NCBI RefSeq assembly: GCF_002150785.1
Contig: NZ_MTAZ01000014.1
Coordinates: 117,660 to 181,659 of the forward strand
DNA length: 64,000 nt
Origin: Arenibacter amylolyticus
GTDB taxonomy: Bacteria; Bacteroidota; Bacteroidia; Flavobacteriales; Flavobacteriaceae
Reading direction: 5' to 3'
Positions 54,872 through 63,279 of the stretch are shown in pieces (within the stretch, counting starts at the first letter, position 1; each line of letters starts with the position of its first letter). The notes beneath the pieces are model-generated. The model made no database searches. It was not told where the DNA came from and saw only the letters and a program-made list of their open reading frames with translations. The translations under genes and the position numbers were made by a program.

Positions 54872-56791
54872 ATGCTGTTTAAACATCCGGAAGTCCTTTG
54901 GTCTCTTTTCTTATTGGTCATCCCTATTTTAATCCATCTCTTTCAATTACGTAGATTTACCAAAACCCCCTTTACCAATGTTAAGCTGCTACAAAAGGTA
55001 GTAGCAGAATCCAGAAAGAGCAATTCGCTAAAAAAATGGCTGTTGTTGTTTACGCGACTTTTACTGCTCAAGGCTTTGATTCTTTCCTTTGCACAACCCT
55101 TCCTTCCGGGTAAGTCGGCCTTAAAACAGGGGCAATTTATCATATACTTAGACAATTCCTTTAGCATGCAGACTGCGGACGAAAGGGGGACACTTTTAGA
55201 AAACAAAGTACAGGAATTGTTGAGATCAGTGCCGCCCACACGCACTATCACCCTTTTTACCAACGAACGTACCTTTAGGGATGTACACATTAACGAGATC
55301 AAAAATGAGTTGTTATCCTTACCCTATACGGGAAAACAAAGCTCCTTGGATGAGATTTTATTAAAAGCAAAAAGTCTTATAAAAGATCCTAGCCCTGAAA
55401 ATGAACTGGTCTTAATTTCCGATTTCCAAACCCATTCCCCCTCACAAAGATTGGATACCTTACAAGGATTAAAATTACATCTAGTGCAGGCCCTTTCCAA
55501 AGATCTACGCAATGTAGCAATAGACACCCTATATGTGACAGAGGTATTCCCAGAAAGCCTGGAGCTTAGCTGTGAGCTCACTTCCAGTAATCACAGAGAG
55601 CCCATTCCCGTGTCCTTATACAACGGGGATCGGTTAATTGCAAAAACATCGGCAAGCTTTAACGAAGACCTTAAGGGCAAGGTAGTCTTTACCCTACCCT
55701 CCAATGAAAAAATCAATGGAAGCGTTGTTATCACAAATTCTGGCATAGAATACGACAACCAGCTGTTCTTTAACATCCACAAAAAAGAAAAGATCAAGGT
55801 AATATCCATCAGTGGGGCTCCTTCCAATTTTTTAGGCCGAATTTTCCGAGAAGACCAATTTGAATATTCCGATTTTCAATTAAACTCTTTGAATTATGGC
55901 ATATTAAACTCTCAGAACCTCATTGTTCTCAATGAACTTAAAAGTATTCCCACCGCATTGCAAAATGCATTATTGCCGTTCGTTGCAGATAATGGAAGCC
56001 TGGTAATAATCCCACATTCGGATGTCGATATTTCCAATTACAATACCCTGCTAAATAAGGGCTTGAATGTCAATGTTATTTCTGGAAATACTGCAGAACG
56101 GAAAGTTAGCAGCATTTCCATGGAGCACCCCTTGTACCATAACGTCTTTGAAGAAAAGGTTACCAACTTCCAATACCCAAGCCTGCAGAAGTATTATAAA
56201 ATTCAATCAAACCTTCCTTCACTACTCACCCTAGACAATGGAGCCCCCTTTTTAGTGGCAGACAAGGGGATTTACCTATTTACGGCGCCCTTAAATTTGG
56301 AAAACTCCAATTTTATCCAGTCGCCCTTAGTGGTGCCTACCTTCTATAATATGGGGTGGAATAGCTTAAAACTTCCAAGATTTTATGAACTAATTGGACA
56401 AAAATCTATCGTAGATATACCTATAGTTTTGGAGGGCGACGGAGTTTTAAAGGTATCCGGGGAGAATATGGAATTTATCCCTTACCAACAAGCCTATAGT
56501 AATAAAACGGTATTGACTTTTGAGGAATTGCCAACCATTGCCGGAAATTTTCAAATTAACGCAGCTGGGAAAGAAATAGGTACCTTAAGTTTTAATCACC
56601 CTAGAAATGAAAGTTCCTTAAATTACTTGGACCCTAGCAGCTTAGCTGCCACCACCGTGAACAACCAATTGGAATCTTTGTTTCAGCAACTAGAAAGTGA
56701 CCATGGCATAAAAGAGCTTTGGAAATGGTTTGTTATTTTTGCGTTGGCATTTATCCTAATAGAAGTTCTTATTCAAAAATACTTAAAATGA
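54872..56791 (+). CDS. BatA-domain membrane protein with VWA-like fold
   Basis: A 639-aa protein: N-terminal BatA region MLFKHPEVLWSLFLLVIPILIHLFQLRRF, a second TM helix near 60-78, then a VWA-like domain (IIYLDNSFSMQTADERG, DNSFS like the MIDAS motif). A long beta-rich extracytoplasmic part and a final TM helix (about 613-632) follow. It shares its layout with the VWA protein at 6421-8454. I start at ATG 54872, not the TTG two codons upstream. It overlaps the dihydroorotase-like gene (ATGA), so the two are translationally coupled. Confidence 0.8.
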   Translation: MLFKHPEVLWSLFLLVIPILIHLFQLRRFTKTPFTNVKLLQKVVAESRKSNSLKKWLLLFTRLLLLKALILSFAQPFLPGKSALKQGQFIIYLDNSFSMQTADERGTLLENKVQELLRSVPPTRTITLFTNERTFRDVHINEIKNELLSLPYTGKQSSLDEILLKAKSLIKDPSPENELVLISDFQTHSPSQRLDTLQGLKLHLVQALSKDLRNVAIDTLYVTEVFPESLELSCELTSSNHREPIPVSLYNGDRLIAKTSASFNEDLKGKVVFTLPSNEKINGSVVITNSGIEYDNQLFFNIHKKEKIKVISISGAPSNFLGRIFREDQFEYSDFQLNSLNYGILNSQNLIVLNELKSIPTALQNALLPFVADNGSLVIIPHSDVDISNYNTLLNKGLNVNVISGNTAERKVSSISMEHPLYHNVFEEKVTNFQYPSLQKYYKIQSNLPSLLTLDNGAPFLVADKGIYLFTAPLNLENSNFIQSPLVVPTFYNMGWNSLKLPRFYELIGQKSIVDIPIVLEGDGVLKVSGENMEFIPYQQAYSNKTVLTFEELPTIAGNFQINAAGKEIGTLSFNHPRNESSLNYLDPSSLAATTVNNQLESLFQQLESDHGIKELWKWFVIFALAFILIEVLIQKYLK

Positions 56792-58041
56792 ACATACTCT
56801 TAAAATCCGCCACAATAGTAGATTCGTCCAACCCTGACTACCATTTAAAAAAGTGGGACATACATATTAAAGATGGTACCATTAAAGATATTGCCCCTAC
56901 CTTGCAAATTCGGGAAAAGGTAGAGGTTATTGAGCATGATAACCTACATGTTTCCATAGGCTGGTTAGACACGGGCGTTAGTTTTGGAGAGCCAGGATAC
57001 GAAGAGCGCGAAACTATCGCTAACGGGCTGTCTACCGCTGCCAAAAGCGGATTTACCGATATTATCCATAACCCAAACACCCTTCCCATTCCCGATAGTA
57101 GTTCGGATATAGTATTCTTAAAGACTGCTGCCAAAGATAGTGCGGTAAACCTTTACCCACTTGGGGCGTTAACCACACAATCTGATGGGGAAAGTTTGGC
57201 CGAACTTTACGATATGAAGAGTGCAGGTGCCGTTGGTTTTTATGACTATAAACGCCCTATTGGCAACCCTAATTTAATGAAGGTGGCTTTGCAATACGCC
57301 CATAATTTTAATGGTCTAATACATAGCTTCCCTATGGATAAGCAAATTGCAGGGAAAGGAATTGTAAATGAGGGAGAAGTTTCTACTAAACTGGGATTAA
57401 AGGGAATCCCCAATATGGCTGAGGAACTAAACCTGGCAAGGGACTTATTTATCCTGGAATATACAGGCGGAAAATTGCACGTACCTACCATTTCCACGGA
57501 AAAATCCGTACAGCTTATTTGGGAAGCCAAGGACAAGGGGTTAGACGTTAGTTGTAGCGTTGCCATACACAACCTTTGCCTTACGGACGAGGTATTAACC
57601 AGTTTCGATTCTAGGCATAAAGTTATGCCCCCTCTTAGAACCAACAAGGACAGGGAGGCATTGATTAAAGGGCTAAAAGAAGGGGTGATCGATTTTGTAA
57701 CCACAGATCACAGACCCTTGGATATTGAACTGAAACGGATAGAATTTGACAATGCCTCTAATGGCACCATAGGTTTGGAAAGTGCATTTGGAGCTTTAAA
57801 TACACTGTTTGATTTGGAAACCACCATAGCACTCCTCACCAAAGGTAGGGAACGCTATGGTATATCGCAGCCCATCCTTAAGATTGGTGAGGAAGCCGTA
57901 CTAACCCTATTTGACCCAGATATTGAATATACTTTTACAGAAGAAGACATCATTTCCAGTTCAAAAAACAGCGCCTTCCTAGACATTAAAATGAGGGGAA
58001 GAGCCTTAGGGATTATAGGCAACAATCAATATATTCACTAA
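56788..58041 (+). CDS. Dihydroorotase homologue lacking the HxH metal motif
   Basis: A 417-aa amidohydrolase of the dihydroorotase family; flavobacterial homologues are usually annotated pyrC. Where active type I enzymes read DxHxH, this one reads DTGVS (residues 61-65), so both histidine ligands of the HxH motif are absent. A His in LIHSFPMD, one in CSVAIHNL and the Asp of TTDHRPLD remain. It resembles pseudo-dihydroorotases that serve as non-catalytic partners of aspartate transcarbamoylase, or it may be altered in chemistry. ATG overlaps the previous stop. Confidence 0.8.
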   Translation: MNILLKSATIVDSSNPDYHLKKWDIHIKDGTIKDIAPTLQIREKVEVIEHDNLHVSIGWLDTGVSFGEPGYEERETIANGLSTAAKSGFTDIIHNPNTLPIPDSSSDIVFLKTAAKDSAVNLYPLGALTTQSDGESLAELYDMKSAGAVGFYDYKRPIGNPNLMKVALQYAHNFNGLIHSFPMDKQIAGKGIVNEGEVSTKLGLKGIPNMAEELNLARDLFILEYTGGKLHVPTISTEKSVQLIWEAKDKGLDVSCSVAIHNLCLTDEVLTSFDSRHKVMPPLRTNKDREALIKGLKEGVIDFVTTDHRPLDIELKRIEFDNASNGTIGLESAFGALNTLFDLETTIALLTKGRERYGISQPILKIGEEAVLTLFDPDIEYTFTEEDIISSSKNSAFLDIKMRGRALGIIGNNQYIH

Positions 58042-58046
58042 CTTTG
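58039..58046 (+). promoter_or_regulatory. Candidate -7 element for the first DUF4870-like gene
   Basis: TAACTTTG, starting at the stop codon of the dihydroorotase homologue and 26 nt before the ATG at 58073. Fits TAnnTTTG; no -33 seen. Confidence 0.4.
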
Positions 58047-58072
58047 TTTTTTGAAAAAATAAACGAGAACAC

Positions 58073-58387
58073 ATGGATCAAAAAACAATAAATGAAGGTA
58101 AGACCATGGCAATGGTAAGCTACCTATTTGTAATAGGCTTACTTATCGCCTTTATAGTAAACAGTAACAAAAAAAATGCATTTGTTCAATTTCATATAGA
58201 GCAATCCCTAAGAGTTTGGATCCTTTCCATAGCGATATCCGTACTCTTATTTGTTTTATCCATGGTGGGAATAGGGTTTTTGGGTATTCTGAGCTGGGTA
58301 CCTTTGGGCTTTGCCATTTTAGGCGTTATCAACGCAAATAGTGGCAAATTGGAGAAACTACCTTTAATAGGTACTATAGGAGAATAA
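58073..58387 (+). CDS. Small Tic20/DUF4870-like membrane protein (first of a pair)
   Basis: A 104-aa protein with three to four hydrophobic segments. It begins DQKTINEGKTMAMVSYLFVIGLLIAFIVNSNKKNAFVQFHIEQSL, and Q-F-H-I-E-Q-S is the signature-like block of the DUF4870/Tic20-type family. It is a paralogue of the next gene, sharing EGKT.A.V.Y and N(D/A)F.(Q/R)FH..Q. Function unknown; transport or scaffolding roles have been proposed for the fold. Confidence 0.7.
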   Translation: MDQKTINEGKTMAMVSYLFVIGLLIAFIVNSNKKNAFVQFHIEQSLRVWILSIAISVLLFVLSMVGIGFLGILSWVPLGFAILGVINANSGKLEKLPLIGTIGE

Positions 58388-58472
58388 CATCACTATTAAA
58401 ACCACGGATAGAGGTCTTGTTTAAAGGTTTCTATTCGTGATTATAAACTAAGCTAACATTTACTTTGCCGGT

Positions 58473-58799
58473 ATGAACAACACAGTAAAAGAGGGGAAAA
58501 CTACGGCAATTGTTGCGTATATGACCATGGTAGGGGCTTTAATCGCCATGTCCATGAACTCCGAACCGAAAAATGATTTTGCAAGATTCCACACACGTCA
58601 GGCATTTGGTTTACACCTTGTGTTTTTAGGGGTTGCCATATTTCTGAGTAATTGGTATAGCGAATACGCTTGGTACGGTCTATACGTATTTTATGTGGTT
58701 TTATGGTTCTATGGATTTTTGGGAGCCTTAAACGACAAAAAACAAGAAGTACCCATTCTGGGCCCCTATTTTCAAAAATGGTTTACTTTTATTTCTTAA
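58473..58799 (+). CDS. Small Tic20/DUF4870-like membrane protein (second of a pair)
   Basis: A 108-aa paralogue of the preceding protein, with NTVKEGKTTAIVAYMTMVGALIAMSMNSEPKNDFARFHTRQAFGLHL and two further TM segments rich in Trp and Tyr. It ends 1 nt before the esterase ATG, so the two are probably co-translated. A tandem duplication followed by divergence is the simplest origin. Confidence 0.68.
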   Translation: MNNTVKEGKTTAIVAYMTMVGALIAMSMNSEPKNDFARFHTRQAFGLHLVFLGVAIFLSNWYSEYAWYGLYVFYVVLWFYGFLGALNDKKQEVPILGPYFQKWFTFIS

Positions 58800-58800
58800 C

Positions 58801-59460
58801 ATGACAACAGCAACACTTTCTTTAGAACATCTTATAAGACCCTCCAATATAACGAGTGGTAAAGCACCAGTTCTTTTTATGTTTCACGGATATGGTAGTA
58901 ATGAAGAAGATTTATTCTCTTTCGCTCCCGAATTGCCTAAGGAACTATGTATTATTTCGGTAAGGGCGCCCTATCCTATGCAGCCATTTGGGAATATGTG
59001 GTATGCCATAAATTTTGATGCAGATAAGGGTAAGTGGAACGATGATGCCCAAGCCATGCTTTCCCGCGATAAAATAAAAGCGTTTATAGAAGAAGCTTGT
59101 AGCACCTACGGATTAGATCAGGACAATGTTACCCTTTTAGGTTTTAGTCAAGGGACCATTCTAAGTTATGCCGTGGCACTTACCTACCCCCACCTAGTGA
59201 AGAATGTAGTGGCACTAAGTGGCTATATCAGTCCTTCTATGTTGCCAGACAACTATAGGGAAAACGATTTTAAGGATTTGAAGATTTACGCTTCCCATGG
59301 AAGTGTAGATCAGGTGATTCCGGTGTCATGGGCACAAAAAATCCCCGAATTTATAACCGATTTGGGAATAGAACACGTATATGAAGAGTTTCCTGTAGGA
59401 CATGGAGTGGCACCGCAAAATTTTCACTCCTTTAAAAACTGGTTAGTAGACAAGATATAA
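58801..59460 (+). CDS. Alpha/beta-hydrolase esterase (phospholipase/carboxylesterase family)
   Basis: A 219-aa cytoplasmic esterase: FMFHGYGSNEEDLFSFAPEL (oxyanion region), nucleophile in LLGFSQGTILSYA (Ser about 119), Asp in SHGSVDQVIPVSWA, His in FPVGHGVAPQNF. This matches the carboxylesterase/lysophospholipase family, which also includes acyl-protein thioesterases. It follows the second DUF4870-like gene by 1 nt. Confidence 0.88.
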   Translation: MTTATLSLEHLIRPSNITSGKAPVLFMFHGYGSNEEDLFSFAPELPKELCIISVRAPYPMQPFGNMWYAINFDADKGKWNDDAQAMLSRDKIKAFIEEACSTYGLDQDNVTLLGFSQGTILSYAVALTYPHLVKNVVALSGYISPSMLPDNYRENDFKDLKIYASHGSVDQVIPVSWAQKIPEFITDLGIEHVYEEFPVGHGVAPQNFHSFKNWLVDKI

Positions 59461-59470
59461 TCATAATGCA

Positions 59471-59489
59471 GGTTCCAAGTAGTGGAACC
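59471..59489 (+). terminator. Short hairpin after the esterase gene
   Basis: GGTTCCA-AGTAG-TGGAACC, 7-bp perfect stem, 10 nt past the esterase stop; followed by CTTATTCTC. Possibly the first of two stacked terminators with 59506-59546. Confidence 0.5.
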
Positions 59490-59505
59490 CTTATTCTCAA
59501 AAAAC

Positions 59506-59546
59506 AAATAGGTCGATATACTTTTATTAAGCGTATCTACCTATTT
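59506..59546. terminator. Terminator between convergent genes
   Basis: AAATAGGT-C-GATATAC pairs with the downstream GCGTATC-T-ACCTATTT (an 8-bp outer stem, one mismatch, then an inner stem with one G-T and one A-C), with TATTTAT after it. It sits between the esterase gene and the minus-strand small anchored protein. Confidence 0.75.
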
Positions 59547-59618
59547 TATTTATGAAGCCTACTTGTGTAAGGCGGAGCGCTAATTCTTTACAGAATTTAA
59601 TCTGTAAGCGCCATTTAA

Positions 59619-60113
59619 TCAATTACTACGAGTGTACAGGAAGTGATCCAAGAGAGAGAAATCGACCCCCAGATCATCCTTCAACTCATATTTTATAAAC
59701 AGCTCCCCCCAAAACTGCCCATCGGAGAAGTCGGCTAAAATCCATTTGTGGTTCAATACCTTAATCTTATTAATCTTAAAATCACCTTCCATGCCCGCGT
59801 AGGGAACCAAGGGGTTATCTCCTTTAGTTTCATTGGTTTCTAGTAATTTATCGGTAATATATTGGCTGGGCGATTCAAGCTTTAGATGATCATAATAGGC
59901 CAAAGCGTCATCATTATTATCCAATGAAAAATACTGCGTTTCCAGGTTTGTAAATTGCAGGTTCCTAATAGAGTCTTCCATTTGTACCATTTCTTTGGCT
60001 TGCGCCTCAATTAGGCCGTTTTTGGCCTGTATCATGTTTCTGGTACTAATAAATTGATATAAGGCAATTAAGACAAAGAATAGCAGAAGGTAAAATATAA
60101 TTTTTTGTTTCAT
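59619..60113 (-). CDS. Small membrane-anchored protein, unknown function
   Basis: A 164-aa protein with an N-terminal TM helix (about 4-22, IIFYLLLFFVLIALYQFI), a short coiled-coil-like segment (about 30-52, AKNGLIEAQAKEMVQMEDSIRNLQ) and a soluble domain with VLNHKWILADFSDGQFWGELFIKYEL. It resembles flavobacterial proteins of unknown function that I have seen annotated as hydrolase without clear reason. No catalytic motif is visible. Confidence 0.55.
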   Translation of the reverse strand: MKQKIIFYLLLFFVLIALYQFISTRNMIQAKNGLIEAQAKEMVQMEDSIRNLQFTNLETQYFSLDNNDDALAYYDHLKLESPSQYITDKLLETNETKGDNPLVPYAGMEGDFKINKIKVLNHKWILADFSDGQFWGELFIKYELKDDLGVDFSLLDHFLYTRSN

Positions 60114-60304
60114 ATATAGGTTTTAATTGTTTTTAAATGGTAATACTTCAGCTGGGCATGCCTACGGCATTTAGGTTCACATTTCCCCTTAGGTGATTGC
60201 AAACGGTCTTGAGTCGTGCTCATTTCATGCTTTTAATCGATGCTGTATTAGGAATGTTTGACACGAGATATTTTATTTTACCCCATTAAAAATAGATATA
60301 ACGC

Positions 60305-61075
60305 CTAGCACTCTATAGTTAAATTATCAAAGGCCAAATGTACATTTTTTGGCAAGGTTTTTTCTACTTCATCATGAAAACCTAACAAATGACTTATATG
60401 AGTTAAATATGCTTTCTCTGGTTGTACAGCTTCAATAAAATTTAAAGCTTCTTCCAAGTTAAAATGGGAATGGTGGGGTTCCATCCGAAGCGCATTGATA
60501 ACCAATACTTTTACTCCCTTAATTTTTTCCATTTCCACCTTTTCCATACTTTTTACGTCTGTGAGGTAAACAAAATCCCGTATCCTATAACCAAATACCT
60601 GTAATCTGTTGTGTTGGGCCTCTACGGGGATGGCCATTAGATTTCCAATTTTAAAAGGCTGATTGTTCTTTACCGTGTTTACTTCTACCCCTGGCGCACC
60701 GGGATATCGATTTTCATTGGTGAAAATATAATCGAAGCGTTGTTTTAGTGAAGCAATCACACGCTCGTGTGCATATATGGGGATATCTCCCTGCCTAAAG
60801 AAAAAAGGTCGTATATCGTCTATCCCTGCCGTATGATCTGCATGTTCATGGGTAAATAATATCCCATCGATCTTTGTTACTTCGTTGGTCAGCATCTGCT
60901 GTCTAAAGTCTGGTCCACAATCTATTACATAGGTATAGGATTCCCAAGATATTAATACGGAGACCCTAAGCCTCTTGTCCTTATGATTCTCACTAAGACA
61001 TACAGGATGCTTACTGCCAATAACAGGGATGCCCTGTGATGTACCGGTGCCTAAAAAAGTAACTTTCAATCTCAT
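60305..61075 (-). CDS. MBL-fold metallo-hydrolase (PhnP/RNase Z-like)
   Basis: A 256-aa metallo-beta-lactamase-fold enzyme. It begins VTFLGTGTSQGIPVIGSKHPVC, has the core motif FTHEHADHTAGIDDIRPFFF (HxHxDH), further ligands in HSHFNLEEAL, and a terminal HISHLLGFHDEV. The start GTGTSQGIPV is characteristic of the PhnP-like group acting on cyclic or phosphodiester substrates. No phn genes are nearby, so the substrate is open. A TAAATTTG box at 61088-61095 is a possible -7 element. Confidence 0.87.
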   Translation of the reverse strand: MRLKVTFLGTGTSQGIPVIGSKHPVCLSENHKDKRLRVSVLISWESYTYVIDCGPDFRQQMLTNEVTKIDGILFTHEHADHTAGIDDIRPFFFRQGDIPIYAHERVIASLKQRFDYIFTNENRYPGAPGVEVNTVKNNQPFKIGNLMAIPVEAQHNRLQVFGYRIRDFVYLTDVKSMEKVEMEKIKGVKVLVINALRMEPHHSHFNLEEALNFIEAVQPEKAYLTHISHLLGFHDEVEKTLPKNVHLAFDNLTIEC

Positions 61076-61129
61076 ATATGTTTAATCCAAATTTATAATA
61101 TATTTATTTAATAGATAGTGTTATCTTAT

Positions 61130-61137
61130 TAACTTTG
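61130..61137 (+). promoter_or_regulatory. Candidate -7 element for the 493-aa protein
   Basis: TAACTTTG, 46 nt upstream of the proposed TTG start at 61184; matches TAnnTTTG. Transcription from it would include that start. Confidence 0.4.
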
Positions 61138-61183
61138 TACAACGCAAATAAGCTATTGTATCTAAGCTATTATAACGTCTATT

Positions 61184-62665
61184 TTGAAAAAAGAAACTGC
61201 TTTTACCAACGTACCGTCAATCAAGGCCAAAACCTTACGTATAAATTTGAACCCCGATATTTATGGAACCTTTTCCGAGGTGGGGGCCGGACAGGAAACT
61301 TCTGCACATTTTTTTAGGGCAGGAGGTGCTTCCGGAACCATTGCGAAGGCAATGAGCGCCTATGACAAGGATTTTAGCGATGCTATTTATGGTGTGGAAG
61401 ACGACGGCCGATACGTGACCCTTTCTAGGTTAAATAAAATGTTGTCCCATGAAATGGAGCATATAGAGAATAGGATCAGCCGAGAGAAGCATCCGGATAG
61501 ATTATTCTTTTCTTATGCGAACACCGTTGCCACTATTGACTTTACCAAACGTTACAAGGGACATGGGTGGATTGGTATCAGATACCAGCTAGAGCCTGGT
61601 CAAAAAGAACTCAACGAAATTATACTACATGTCCGTTTTAAGCAAAATGAAGCCAGATTACAGCAAGAAACGCTAGGAATTGTTGGGGTAAACCTTATTT
61701 ACGGGGCATTTTATAAGTACGATAAGCCTAAAAAACTGTTGAGATACCTCTATGATCATATCGACAAGGACACCATAGAGATTGATATGGTGAATTTTTC
61801 CGGACCTAATTTTGCGGAAGTAGATAATAGGTTAATGAGCCTTCAGCTTATTAAAAACGATATGACCGATGCCGTGATGTTTGGTCCCGATGGCAATAAC
61901 CTTCTTCCAGCCAGTATTCTATACAAAAAGAATATTTTGGCGCTAAGAGGAAGTTTTAGACCTGTGACCAAGGTAAATATGGATATGTTTAAAAAATCGT
62001 ATGAAATATTTATTAACGAACAGAATGTAGAGAAAAAAAATACGGTAGTAATTTTCGAGATTACCCTGTCTAACCTTAGGGCACATGGGGAAATAGATGA
62101 GCAAGATTTTATGGACCGGGCAGAATTACTTTGTTCTTTGGGCCATACGGTAATGATTTCTAAGTTTCAGGAGTATTATAAATTGGTAGAATACTTTAGC
62201 AATTACACCAAAGCCAAGATCGGACTTACCATGGGGGTAAACAATCTTGTGGATATTTTTGACGAGAAGTATTACCGTCACCTAAGCGGAGGTATACTAG
62301 AAGCCTTTGGTAAGTTATTCTTTAAGGACCTAAAAGTGTATCTATACCCAATGAGGAATGAGGAAACCGGACAGGTTATGACCAGTAATACCGTTAAGGT
62401 ACATCCTAGGATGAAAGAATTGTACAAGTTCTTTAAGTACAATGGTAAGGTGAAGGATATTATTGACTACGATCCAGAAATTCTACATGTATTCTCTAGG
62501 GATGTCCTGAAACAAATAATGGACGGTGAGGATGGCTGGGAATCCGTATTACCTCAAGGTGTTGCAGAAATCATTAAAAAGAAGAAGCTGTTCACCCGTA
62601 ATAGAACCGAGCAGATTGAATATAATAGAGAGCAGGAGGAAAAAGATAAGAAAGAAAAAGTCTAA
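61184..62665 (+). CDS. Conserved 493-aa cytoplasmic protein, unknown function
   Basis: A 493-aa soluble protein without a signal peptide or TM segment. Conserved-looking blocks: NLNPDIYGTFSEVGAGQET, FFRAGGASGTIAKAMSAYDKDFSDAIYG, NTVATIDFTKRYKGHGWIGIRYQ, ARLQQETLGIVGVNLIYGAFY, MFGPDGNNLLPASILYKKNILALRGSFRPVTKVN. I recall close homologues in flavobacteria labelled TonB-dependent receptor, which this sequence does not support. The start is a TTG at 61184; in frame the nearest upstream stop is at 61163 and no ATG exists before codon 57. Function unknown. Confidence 0.75.
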   Translation: MKKETAFTNVPSIKAKTLRINLNPDIYGTFSEVGAGQETSAHFFRAGGASGTIAKAMSAYDKDFSDAIYGVEDDGRYVTLSRLNKMLSHEMEHIENRISREKHPDRLFFSYANTVATIDFTKRYKGHGWIGIRYQLEPGQKELNEIILHVRFKQNEARLQQETLGIVGVNLIYGAFYKYDKPKKLLRYLYDHIDKDTIEIDMVNFSGPNFAEVDNRLMSLQLIKNDMTDAVMFGPDGNNLLPASILYKKNILALRGSFRPVTKVNMDMFKKSYEIFINEQNVEKKNTVVIFEITLSNLRAHGEIDEQDFMDRAELLCSLGHTVMISKFQEYYKLVEYFSNYTKAKIGLTMGVNNLVDIFDEKYYRHLSGGILEAFGKLFFKDLKVYLYPMRNEETGQVMTSNTVKVHPRMKELYKFFKYNGKVKDIIDYDPEILHVFSRDVLKQIMDGEDGWESVLPQGVAEIIKKKKLFTRNRTEQIEYNREQEEKDKKEKV

Positions 62666-62680
62666 TTATACTTCTACTAA

Positions 62681-62733
62681 TAAGCAATCGGGCCAAAAAA
62701 AGGATACATCCTATTTTTTGGCCCGATTGCTTA
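62681..62733. terminator. Very long bidirectional terminator hairpin
   Basis: A perfect 20-bp stem (62681-62700 with 62714-62733: AAGCAATCGGGCCAAAAAA against its complement) extended by AGGA/TCCT across a 1-nt bulge and a 4-nt loop. The A/T tract is buried in the stem. It separates the convergent 493-aa protein gene and bcp. Confidence 0.9.
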
Positions 62734-62743
62734 TGGGTGAATA

Positions 62744-63196
62744 CTACTCTAATATTTGAGCAGCGTGGTCCTTGGTCTTTACTTTGTCTATTACCTTGGT
62801 AACAACCCCCTGCTCATCTATCAGGAAGGTCATTCTGTGAATACCATCATATTTTCTACCCATAAACTGTTTTGGACCCCATACCCCAAAAATATTTAGT
62901 ACGCTGTGATCTTCATCGGCCAATAAAGGAAATGGAAACTCATACTTATTTTTAAAATTGGTTTGTCTCTTTTGGGAATCGGCACTAACTCCCAACAATT
63001 CGTACCCCTGCGCCTGTAGCTCGGCATAATTATCCCTTAAATTACACGCTTGGGCCGTACATCCTGGAGTACTTGCCTTTGGATAGAAAAAGACAAGTAG
63101 CTTTTTCCCCTCATAATCGGACAGTTTAATGGTATTGCCATCTTGATCCGTAGCCGAAAACGACGGCACCTTATCCCCTACTTTTAATGTATTCAT
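62744..63196 (-). CDS. bcp: Bcp, thiol peroxidase (peroxiredoxin Q)
   Basis: A 150-aa peroxiredoxin reducing hydroperoxides with thioredoxin. Peroxidatic Cys46 is in ASTPGCTAQAC with resolving Cys51 five residues on, the classic atypical-2-Cys Bcp layout. The family tail includes LIDEQGVVTKVIDKVKTKDHAAQIL. It is divergent from nth, with a near-perfect 32-bp palindrome between them. Confidence 0.96.
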   Translation of the reverse strand: MNTLKVGDKVPSFSATDQDGNTIKLSDYEGKKLLVFFYPKASTPGCTAQACNLRDNYAELQAQGYELLGVSADSQKRQTNFKNKYEFPFPLLADEDHSVLNIFGVWGPKQFMGRKYDGIHRMTFLIDEQGVVTKVIDKVKTKDHAAQILE

Positions 63197-63224
63197 AGCT
63201 AAATATTGATTATTTTTATCACTT

Positions 63225-63256
63225 TTGAAATCGACCTATTGATAGGTCGATTTCAA
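63225..63256. repeat. 32-bp palindrome between bcp and nth
   Basis: 15-bp perfect arms, TTGAAATCGACCTAT at 63225-63239 and ATAGGTCGATTTCAA at 63242-63256, separated by TG. It is placed 28 nt from the bcp ATG and 23 nt from the nth ATG. Since the genes diverge, a terminator makes no sense for them. An operator or cruciform-forming element is more likely. Confidence 0.7.
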
Positions 63257-63279
63257 TTTTTGATAAAATTACGGATTAT

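Noticed and set aside
57246..57704. 152-aa minus-strand ORF
   Set aside because: Antisense to the dihydroorotase homologue; no motif, no start context.
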